DNA of 44,811 bases from Streptomyces sp. AP-93 (lineage in GTDB: Bacteria > Actinomycetota > Actinomycetes > Streptomycetales > Streptomycetaceae). The translations under genes were made by a program, and so were the position numbers. This document shows positions 39,121 to 44,811 of the stretch, piece by piece; position 1 is the first letter of the stretch; the number at the start of each line of letters is the position of its first letter. The stretch covers positions 1 to 44,811 of the forward strand of contig NZ_JALGBX010000043.1 in the NCBI RefSeq assembly GCF_022808175.1, given 5' to 3'. The notes under the pieces are model-generated. The model saw only the letters and a program-made list of their open reading frames with translations. It searched no databases and was not told the DNA's origin.

Positions 39121-39741
39121 GTGATCAGTCATTCCCGCAGGCACTGCGTCGTCGAACTGCAGGCCCTGCCCTTGCGGATCGGACAGATCCGCCGAATCGT
39201 TTCGGCGCAACTGCGCCACTGGCAGCTCGATCCGCTCATAGACCGGGCTGCGCTCGGCGTGACGGAGCTGCTCAGCAATGTCCACCGCCATGCGCAGCCG
39301 GACAAGACCTGCACGGTCGAGATCGAGCTCCGCCTCGGCCGGCTGACGGTCTCCGTCTACGACAGCGACCCCCGCCTCCCGATGCTCCGGGATTCCGGGG
39401 CCGCCGGGGCTTGTGGGGCCGCTCGCCCCGCGGACGTTGCCCCTGTCGACGCCCTGGAGACCTCCGGACGCGGGCTCGCGCTCGTGGAGGCGCTGAGCGA
39501 GGCGTGGGGCGCCCGGCGGCAGGACGACTGCCCGGGCAAGGTGGTGTGGTTCTCCCTGCGCGCCACCCCCGGCCCGGCCGCACCGGAGCGCCACCCGGTG
39601 CTCCTGGCCGAGAAACCGGCGTCGCCGCCCGAGAAGAAGGCCGTACGGGACCCCGCGCCGGCCCCGCCCGCCGCCGCACCTCCCGAGCCGGTCTCCGCCG
39701 GCCTGTCGGTGACCGCCTCGGTCGGCGCCCGGCCCGGGTAG
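39121..39741 (+). CDS. RsbW/anti-sigma-type ATP-binding protein
   Basis: Encodes 206 aa from GTG 39121. The HATPase_c fold of RsbW-like serine kinases is visible: LRIGQIRRIVSAQLRHWQLD, the N-box RAALGVTELLSNVHRHAQPD, the G1 box LTVSVYDSDPRLP with DxD replaced by DSD, and GRGLALVEALSEAWGARR. The last 50 residues are a Pro/Ala-rich tail. Such proteins phosphorylate anti-anti-sigma factors or bind sigma factors; no partner lies beside it. Streptomyces genomes encode many of these. Confidence 0.82.
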   Translation: MISHSRRHCVVELQALPLRIGQIRRIVSAQLRHWQLDPLIDRAALGVTELLSNVHRHAQPDKTCTVEIELRLGRLTVSVYDSDPRLPMLRDSGAAGACGAARPADVAPVDALETSGRGLALVEALSEAWGARRQDDCPGKVVWFSLRATPGPAAPERHPVLLAEKPASPPEKKAVRDPAPAPPAAAPPEPVSAGLSVTASVGARPG

Positions 39742-39788
39742 CCTCCGGCCGCCGCAGCCGCCCGGAGGGGCCGTCAGGACAGACGGCC
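39742..39788. terminator. Double hairpin between convergent genes
   Basis: First hairpin: CCTCCGG (39742-39748) with CCGGAGG (39762-39768). Second hairpin: GGCCGTC (39769-39775) with GACGGCC (39782-39788). They sit between the ATPase gene and the convergent ROK regulator, suiting termination in both directions. Confidence 0.7.
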
Positions 39789-41086
39789 TAAGCCGCCGCG
39801 CCCAGGGTCCCGAGCGGGTCGTCCAGCACCGGCTGCCACGCCAGCTCGGCGGCGCCGACCAGGCTGTTGTGGTCGAGCGTGCAGGGCAGGATCGGCACGC
39901 CGCCGCTGCGCCCCCACAGGCTGCGGTCCGCGACCACCGCGCGCAGCCGCTCGGGGTCGGCGTAGAGCAGCTCTCGGTGGAGTCCGCCCAGGATGATGCG
40001 GTCCGGATTCAGGATGTTGACCAGGCCCGCGAGGCCCAGGCCGAGCCGGTCGATGAGCTCCTCGGTGGCCGCCCGTACCCCGGGGTCCGCGGCCTCCTCG
40101 CGCAGCAGGTCGCGGGCCTGCTGGAGCAGGGACACCTCGGGGCCCGGGGTGCGCCCGGCGGCGGTGAGGAAGGCCAGCGGGTCGGCCTCCACGTCGAGGC
40201 AACCGCGACTGCCGCAGTGGCAGGGGCGCCCTTCCGGGTTCACGGTGAGGTGGCCGACCTCCAGGGCCAGGCCCGAACTCCCGCTGTGCAGACGGCCGTC
40301 CAGAACCAGCGCCCCGCCGACCCCGCGGTGCCCGGTGGCCACGCACAGCAGGTGCTGCGCGCTGCGGCCTGCGCCGTGGCGGTGCTCGGCGAGCGCGGCG
40401 AGGTTCACGTCGTTGCCGGTCAGCGCCGGGCCGTCGATGCCGGCCTCCTTCACGCAGTCGGCGAAGATGGCCCGGACCGGGGACCCGGCCGGCCAGGCCA
40501 GGTGCAGCGGGTTCAGGGCCGTACCCTCCGGCTCCGCGACCGCCGAGGGCACCGCGAGGCCGGCGCCGATGCAGCGCCGGCCGGTCTGCGCGAGCAGCGC
40601 GGCCCCGGCTTCGACGACCGCGCCGAGCACCTGCGCGGGGTCGGCCGACACGGGCACCCTTCCGGGAGCCGTGGCGACGATCCGGCCGCCGAGGCCGACC
40701 AGGGCGGCCCGGAACCCGTCCGAGTGCACCTGCGCCGCCAGGGCCACCGGGCCGTTCTCGTCCACGGAGAGCCGGTGCGAAGGGCGGCCCTGGGTTCCGC
40801 CGGCCCCGCCGGGGCGGGAGTCCACGCGGATCAGGCCGAGCGCCTCCAGCTCGGCGGCGACGGCGCCGGCGGTGGCGCGCGTGACGCCGAGCTCGGCCGT
40901 CAGGACCGCGCGGGTCGGGGCCCGGCCGGTGTGGACGAGCTCCAGCGCCGGCCCGAGCGCGCCACGGCCCCGCTCCAGCTTGGTCCGCGCGGAGGTGGTG
41001 GACGCTTCGGTCCTGTCGGCCCCGTGCGTCCCAGCGGACACCGTGGTCACATCCCCCGCCTTCCGCGGGGCCCCGTTGCCGTTCAT
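39788..41086 (-). CDS. ROK family transcriptional regulator
   Basis: Encodes 432 aa from ATG 41086. The N-terminal winged helix (ALELVHTGRAPTRAVLTAEL then GVTRATAGAVAAELEALGLI) is joined to a ROK sugar-kinase-like domain. The ROK motifs are CVATGHRGVGGALVLDG, the family signature around EVGHLTVNPEGRPCHCGSRG with the zinc-binding Cys cluster CHCGSRGC, and GLAGLVNILNPDRIILGG. The combination of DNA-binding and kinase-like domains marks a repressor that senses a sugar or its phosphate. A 7-bp inverted repeat 54 bp upstream could be its operator. No sugar gene lies next to it. Confidence 0.88.
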   Translation of the reverse strand: MNGNGAPRKAGDVTTVSAGTHGADRTEASTTSARTKLERGRGALGPALELVHTGRAPTRAVLTAELGVTRATAGAVAAELEALGLIRVDSRPGGAGGTQGRPSHRLSVDENGPVALAAQVHSDGFRAALVGLGGRIVATAPGRVPVSADPAQVLGAVVEAGAALLAQTGRRCIGAGLAVPSAVAEPEGTALNPLHLAWPAGSPVRAIFADCVKEAGIDGPALTGNDVNLAALAEHRHGAGRSAQHLLCVATGHRGVGGALVLDGRLHSGSSGLALEVGHLTVNPEGRPCHCGSRGCLDVEADPLAFLTAAGRTPGPEVSLLQQARDLLREEAADPGVRAATEELIDRLGLGLAGLVNILNPDRIILGGLHRELLYADPERLRAVVADRSLWGRSGGVPILPCTLDHNSLVGAAELAWQPVLDDPLGTLGAAA

Positions 41087-41139
41087 GACAGCGATCCTCG
41101 CATGGTCGAAGCATCGAGGACGCCGCCCGCCAAGACTTG

Positions 41140-41167
41140 ATCCGTTATTCCTGTCGGGACAACGGAT
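41140..41167. promoter_or_regulatory. Candidate operator upstream of the ROK gene
   Basis: ATCCGTT (41140-41146) and AACGGAT (41161-41167) form a perfect 7-bp inverted repeat with a 14-nt spacer, about two helical turns centre to centre. It is 54 bp upstream of the ROK start, a natural place for autoregulation. Confidence 0.4.
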
Positions 41168-41356
41168 TGCAGCCGGGGCGGTTCCTGGGCTGTCCGGCGT
41201 GGTCGCCCGGAGGCGGCTCATCCGGGGTCGCTCAGGGCGCTGGTCCGGCATTCGGGGAGCAGAGGCACAGCCCAAACGCCGTGCTGCCGCGTGATCCGTA
41301 CCGGCAAGCCGGGGACAGACACGATGCGGTTGACTCCCACGGGGCGTCTTCTCGCC

Positions 41357-42067
41357 CTACCCCTCACGGGACTCGGCGATCGTACCGGAATTACGGAACA
41401 CCTCTTTGCGTATCCCGCCGACCCGCAGCGTGATGTTCAGCCGCCCGGTCAGCCCGAGGTCCGGCGGAGCGGTGCCGGGCAGGACTTCCGGCACCCCGTG
41501 AAAGGCCCGTCGGACCGGCCCGCCGAAGACGAACAGATCCCCGCTGCGCAGCTCAAGGTCCCGATACGGACGCCCGCGCGAGGCGGTGTTGCCGAAGCGG
41601 AAGAGGCAGGAATCACACAGGCTCAGCGAGACCACGGGGGCTTCGGAGCGCTCCTCGGCGTCCCAGTGCATGCCCATGCGGGAGTCGCCCTCGTAGAAGT
41701 TGACCAAGGCGATGTCGTACGCGACGGCCGGATCCGGAGCCTGCCCGTAAGCGGCGGCCACGGCGCTGCGTCCCAGCCGTGCGAGCCAGTCGGGCATCGC
41801 CTTGACCGGCGCGCCGTCCCCGTCGACGGCCGTGGGCGCGTACCCGTACGGGTACCAGTGCAGCCCCAGGCACACCTGGCGGGCGGTCATCGTCCCCCCG
41901 CCGGGGGTGCGCACCGTCCGCAGCCCGGCGGGCGGCCGGGCCCATCCCCGGCAGGCTTCCACCAACTCCCGCTGCCGCCCGGGCCCCAGCCAGTCGGGCA
42001 CGTGCACGGCGCCGGGCACGATCTCGGTCCGCTCGCGCGGGAAAAGCTCGCCTCCCGGATGCTCCAT
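41357..42067 (-). CDS. AlkB-like Fe(II)/2-oxoglutarate dioxygenase
   Basis: Encodes 236 aa from ATG 42067, which gives the usual MEHPGGELFPRERTEI start; ATG codons at 42113 and 42116 are in frame but less family-like. AlkB removes alkyl groups from DNA bases by oxidation. The metal-binding triad is visible: MGMHWDAEE (His-x-Asp) and RRAFHGVPEV (second His), with the 2-oxoglutarate Arg in GRLNITLRVGG. Substrate-contact segments LGLHWYPYGYAPTAVDGD and CLFRFGNTASRG also match. The length is normal. It is divergent from the gene at 42155, separated by 87 bp. Confidence 0.88.
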   Translation of the reverse strand: MEHPGGELFPRERTEIVPGAVHVPDWLGPGRQRELVEACRGWARPPAGLRTVRTPGGGTMTARQVCLGLHWYPYGYAPTAVDGDGAPVKAMPDWLARLGRSAVAAAYGQAPDPAVAYDIALVNFYEGDSRMGMHWDAEERSEAPVVSLSLCDSCLFRFGNTASRGRPYRDLELRSGDLFVFGGPVRRAFHGVPEVLPGTAPPDLGLTGRLNITLRVGGIRKEVFRNSGTIAESREG

Positions 42068-42154
42068 GACCACCAGCGCCTCCTCTACAGCCCGCTCCGC
42101 GACCTCCATCATCCATCGTTGTGCGTCCCCGCGGGCGGCTGCGAGACTCCCGGC

Positions 42155-42910
42155 ATGGAGATCATCAGCTATGTGAAGACCGTGGCCCGCGAGGGCGAGC
42201 AGCTCGCCGACACCGCTGAACGGGCCGGTACGGACGCCCTGGTGCCCACCTGCCCCCAGTGGCGGGTCGCCGACCTGCTGCGCCACACCGGCTCCGTGCA
42301 CCGCTGGGCCACCGGGTACGTGGCGCAGGGCCTGACCGAGCGGGCGCCGTTCCCGGAGGCTCCGGAGCTGGTGGGCGCGGAACTGCTGGCCTGGTTCCGC
42401 GAGGGCCACGCGACGCTGGTGCGGACGCTGACCGGCACGTCGGCCGACGCGCAGTGCTGGACCTTCCTGCCGACCGCGCCGCCTTCGCCGCTGGCCTTCT
42501 GGGCGCGGCGCCAGGCACACGAGACCACCGTGCACCGGATGGACGCGGAAGCCGCGCTGGGCGTGCCCTTCGGGCCGGTGGATCCCGCCTTCGCGGAGGA
42601 CGGGGTGGACGAGCTGCTGACCGGGTTCCACGCGCGGCCGCAGAGCCGGGTACGGACGGCGGAGCCGCGGGTGATGCGGGTACGGGCCTCCGACACGGGC
42701 GCGGTATGGACCGTACACCTGTCCCAGGAGCCGGCGCGCACGGTGCGCGGATCGGCAGACGGCACGGACGGCGCGGAGGCCGACTGCACGCTGACGGGCG
42801 AGGCCGCCTGGCTCTACTCGGCGCTGTGGAACCGGCAGCCGCTCACCGGACCGGGTGTGACGGGCGACGCGGAACTGGCCCGGCTCTGGGTGGAAACGGC
42901 CGGAATCTGA
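42155..42910 (+). CDS. Maleylpyruvate isomerase family (mycothiol-dependent) protein
   Basis: Encodes 251 aa from ATG 42155. The DinB-like helical bundle carries the metal-binding histidines of the mycothiol-dependent maleylpyruvate isomerase N-domain: CPQWRVADLLRHTGSVHRWA at about residues 34-53 and WARRQAHETTVHRMDAEAAL at about 117-136 (His-Glu-x-x-x-His-x-x-Asp). The C-terminal SCP2-like domain contains VWTVHLSQEPARTVRGSADG and ALWNRQPLTG. Only some members are true isomerases, so the reaction is unknown. It is divergent from alkB. Confidence 0.85.
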   Translation: MEIISYVKTVAREGEQLADTAERAGTDALVPTCPQWRVADLLRHTGSVHRWATGYVAQGLTERAPFPEAPELVGAELLAWFREGHATLVRTLTGTSADAQCWTFLPTAPPSPLAFWARRQAHETTVHRMDAEAALGVPFGPVDPAFAEDGVDELLTGFHARPQSRVRTAEPRVMRVRASDTGAVWTVHLSQEPARTVRGSADGTDGAEADCTLTGEAAWLYSALWNRQPLTGPGVTGDAELARLWVETAGI

Positions 42911-42998
42911 CCCCTCGGCCCGCGAAACCCCGGTGCGGCGGCCCGCCGCACCGGGGGCACCCTTGTGGCGGTGCGTCCCGCGCGGAGAGACTGCGTGC

Positions 42999-43247
42999 AT
43001 GGAACAACGCAGTCAGGCCGACCGGGACGCGATCACCATCGAGATCGTGTACGCCTTCGTCAGCGGCGCTTTCGCGGCCGGACTCACCTTCGCGGCGCTG
43101 TACGCCCCCGCCCTGGCCTTCGACCTCTCCCCCGCCGCCGGCCGAACCCTTGCGACGGTGGGCGGCGCCCTGGCCGCGGCGGTGTTCCTGCTCCGGATCA
43201 CCCACGTCCTGTGGCGCTTCACCCGCCGCCCGGAGAACGGTGGCTGA
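42999..43247 (+). CDS. Small membrane protein (DUF6332-like)
   Basis: Encodes 82 aa from ATG 42999. The start MEQRSQADRDAITIEIVYAF, followed by a first helix FVSGAFAAGLTFAALYAP, a loop LAFDLSPAAGR and a second helix LATVGGALAAAVFLLRITHV, is a pattern of small Streptomyces membrane proteins that I recall as DUF6332 (name from memory). It is probably a two-helix inner-membrane protein of unknown role. Its stop overlaps the next gene by 8 bp. Confidence 0.7.
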   Translation: MEQRSQADRDAITIEIVYAFVSGAFAAGLTFAALYAPALAFDLSPAAGRTLATVGGALAAAVFLLRITHVLWRFTRRPENGG

Positions 43248-43686
43248 CAGGGCCCCGGATGCTCCTGGACCGGGCGGCACGGACTCCCCGGCCGTGCGGC
43301 CCGCGTCGTCGGCGGAGGCCGGCGTTCCCGGCGGTGACGGGCGGACGTCCACCGTCCGGGTCTCGCTCCTGGTGCTGTACACACCGCGGTTGGAGGACTG
43401 CCGCCGGTTCTACGCGGACCTGGGCCTTGCGTTCACCGCGGAACGCCACGGGCGCGGACCGGAGCACTACGCGGCCGTCCTCCCGGACGGCCTGGTCCTC
43501 GAGCTCTACCCGGCCCGCGACGACCGTCTCACCGGCGCCCTGCGGCTGGGCCTGGGGCTGGCCGTCGACGCGGAGGTCACCAGTCCGCCGCTCGCCCCGG
43601 GCCGCCACCGGCTCGTGGACCCCGACGGCCGTACCGTCGAGATCACCGCCGTCGGGCGGACGGGGTGCGGCTCAGCCCAGGGTTGA
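43240..43686 (+). CDS. VOC (glyoxalase-like) domain protein
   Basis: Encodes 148 aa from GTG 43240, overlapping the previous stop by 8 bp; a later start is possible because the first 40 residues are low-complexity. The VOC motif begins VSLLVLYTPRLEDCRRFYAD and goes on LGLAFTAERHGRGPEHYAAV, then GLVLELYPARDD and HRLVDPDGRTVEI. These are the beta-alpha-beta-beta-beta units of the glyoxalase/bleomycin-resistance fold. His and Glu residues at the usual metal positions are present (EHYAAV, LELYPA and VEITAV). The substrate is unknown. Confidence 0.78.
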   Translation: MADRAPDAPGPGGTDSPAVRPASSAEAGVPGGDGRTSTVRVSLLVLYTPRLEDCRRFYADLGLAFTAERHGRGPEHYAAVLPDGLVLELYPARDDRLTGALRLGLGLAVDAEVTSPPLAPGRHRLVDPDGRTVEITAVGRTGCGSAQG

Positions 43687-44643
43687 GGCGTACCAGGTCT
43701 GGGCGCGGTACTTCCAACCGGGCTGGGCGTCCCAGGGGTTCGGCATGCGCGCGCTGGTGGCGTAGGCGTAGCCCGCGCCGCGTTCGAAGGCCGTGCGGAG
43801 CGTCGCGCGCATCGCGGGGGCGTCCGGGACGTCGTGTACGAGGTGCCAGAACGCGGTGCCGCTGGGGTCGAGTTCGGCGCCGGAGCGGTAGCCGGTGAGC
43901 GCGTTGAAGACGTTGCCGCCGAGCCAGCCGGTACCCGCGTAGGCCGCGTACGTGTCCTCGAAGGTGACGAAGACGTCGGCGGTGCGGTGGCCGGGCTCCA
44001 GGAAGCAGTCGGCGATGGCCGTACCCGGGTTGTTGACGACGAGGTCCGCCGTGCCGGGGGCGATGGCTTCCATGGTGTCCTGCACGTAGCCACGGAGCTC
44101 CGCGTAGTGGTCGCGGACGGCGTCGGCCGGGCCGCAGTCGCGGCTGACGACGTCGAAGAAGATGCCGTCCACGTGGAGGCGGCCGTCGGGAGTCTTCAGG
44201 TAGTTGTCCACGGAGGCCTTGACCGCGGCGATGTCGCGGTTGCCGTGGTCGGTGTGGACGTAGCCGAGCACCTTGGTCTTCTCGCCGGTGGCGGTGGTGC
44301 CGGTGCGCAGGACGTCGGCGCGGGCCCGCCAGGGGGCGTCGAACGGGGAGTCGCCGTTGCCCGGGTTGAGGACCACGACCGAGGCGGCGGGGCTGGTGGC
44401 GGTGAGATCGACGAGCATCGGGTCGTCGGCCCAGACGTAGGCCGGGACGGCTATCTCCAGGCCCCGTACACCGGCCGCCCGGGGGGTCGGTCTCACCTCG
44501 GGGGCCGGGGCGGGGGCCGGGGTACGGTCCCGGGCTTGGGCCCGGCCCGGCTCCGAGCTCGCCGACGCGGTGACGGCCGGCGCCGGCGCGGCCAGTAAGA
44601 GGGTGGCGAGGACGGCGTAAACGGCCTTCGCGGCGCGGGTCAT
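43672..44643 (-). CDS. Secreted spherulin-4-like protein
   Basis: Encodes 323 aa from ATG 44643. The N-terminus is a clear signal peptide (AVYAVLATLLLAAPAPAVTA), followed by a Pro/Ala-rich linker (RTPAPAPAPEVRPTPR). The mature domain is a TIM-barrel-like spherulation-specific family 4 domain: EIAVPAYVWADDPMLVDLTA, VVVLNPGNGD, KTKVLGYVHTDHGNRDIAAV, VDGIFFDVVSRDCGPADAVR, LVVNNPGTAIADCFLE and DVFVTFEDTYAAY. These carry the acidic residues expected of glycoside hydrolase-type barrels. Relatives act on polysaccharides such as galactosaminogalactan or are cell-surface proteins; the substrate here is unknown. It overlaps the VOC gene tail by 15 bp. Confidence 0.82.
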   Translation of the reverse strand: MTRAAKAVYAVLATLLLAAPAPAVTASASSEPGRAQARDRTPAPAPAPEVRPTPRAAGVRGLEIAVPAYVWADDPMLVDLTATSPAASVVVLNPGNGDSPFDAPWRARADVLRTGTTATGEKTKVLGYVHTDHGNRDIAAVKASVDNYLKTPDGRLHVDGIFFDVVSRDCGPADAVRDHYAELRGYVQDTMEAIAPGTADLVVNNPGTAIADCFLEPGHRTADVFVTFEDTYAAYAGTGWLGGNVFNALTGYRSGAELDPSGTAFWHLVHDVPDAPAMRATLRTAFERGAGYAYATSARMPNPWDAQPGWKYRAQTWYASTLG

Positions 44644-44756
44644 GACTGCTCCTCGGGGCGACGGCAGGGCGGCGGCGGGGCGATGGCCGGGCGCCGGGGA
44701 CGACAGCCCGGGCGGGAGCCCGGCCCGAGGAACACTAGATGAATGAGTCCAAGGGG

Positions 44757-44799
44757 TGTCGTTGCGGTCAGTGATCGTAGGCGGTTAGTGACCGCTTGA
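44757..44799. promoter_or_regulatory. Candidate operator repeats upstream of the spherulin-4-like gene
   Basis: GCGGTCAGTGATCG (about 44764-44777) and GCGGTTAGTGACCG (about 44781-44794) are near-identical direct repeats about 17 bp apart. The second also contains the inverted pair GCGGT and ACCGC. They lie about 120-150 bp upstream of the secreted protein's start at 44643. Confidence 0.4.
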
Positions 44800-44811
44800 C
44801 TGGTTGATCGG

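Noticed and set aside
1..44811. tRNA, rRNA or riboswitch genes
   Set aside because: I saw no T-loop-like GGTTCGAATCC-type motifs with matching arms and no ribosomal sequence. A covariance-model search would be needed to exclude small RNAs.

Overview
The window is high-GC actinobacterial DNA, almost certainly from a Streptomyces chromosome. The evidence is strong GC bias at third codon positions, frequent GTG starts, WXG100 secretion partners, a mycothiol-dependent enzyme family, an Rv1733c-like membrane protein, and several small proteins typical of Streptomyces. No tRNA or rRNA gene was seen.

The left 25 kb is a patchwork of mobile and decaying DNA. It opens with a secreted glycine-rich protein, followed by what looks like a decayed Tn3-family transposon: an altered serine resolvase, a secreted alpha/beta hydrolase as possible cargo, and a frameshifted TnpA remnant. 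A lipoprotein and a secreted peptidase-inhibitor-like protein (I36 type) come next. From 6.3 to 15.2 kb three insertion-sequence units lie almost end to end. The first is an ISL3-family element with a broken transposase; a third copy of its terminal repeat encloses a HAD hydrolase. The second is an IS21-family element whose istA-istB genes overlap a tandem zinc-finger gene and a degenerate Nudix gene, forming one four-gene unit closed by a strong hairpin. The third is an intact ISL3 element carrying a small passenger gene. After these come a truncated, frameshifted gene, an NYN-domain nuclease, an unknown protein and a ketosynthase tail fragment.

Two tiny CRISPR relics of type I-E repeat (each two repeats around one 32-nt spacer) sit at 17.9 kb and 23.3 kb. 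Between them lies a leftward polymorphic-toxin locus: two WXG100-type proteins (one frameshifted), a 566-aa toxin with a C-terminal RNase A-like domain, two tandem paralogues that are probably immunity proteins, an orphan truncated RNase A-like toxin module and a CdiI-like immunity protein.

From 25 kb to the right end the DNA is orderly, chromosome-like and mostly intact. It holds a DJ-1/PfpI protein divergent from a GlxA-type AraC regulator, a glutamate-racemase-like enzyme, an HpnB-like glycosyltransferase with an internal minisatellite, a disordered Gln/Pro-rich protein, a MOSC protein, an Rv1733c-like membrane protein and a large beta-helix/AAA+ fusion. These are followed by a GNAT acetyltransferase, an SRPBCC protein, a zinc-ribbon membrane protein, a Cds1-like PLP enzyme divergent from an RsbW-like ATPase, a ROK regulator, an AlkB dioxygenase divergent from a maleylpyruvate-isomerase-family protein, a small membrane protein, a VOC protein and a secreted spherulin-4-like protein. 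Convergent gene pairs are often separated by clear hairpins.

The most interesting features are the IS21 unit with coupled zinc-finger and degenerate Nudix genes, passenger genes inside ISL3-type repeats, the RNase A-type toxin locus bracketed by CRISPR relics, and the beta-helix/AAA+ fusion.
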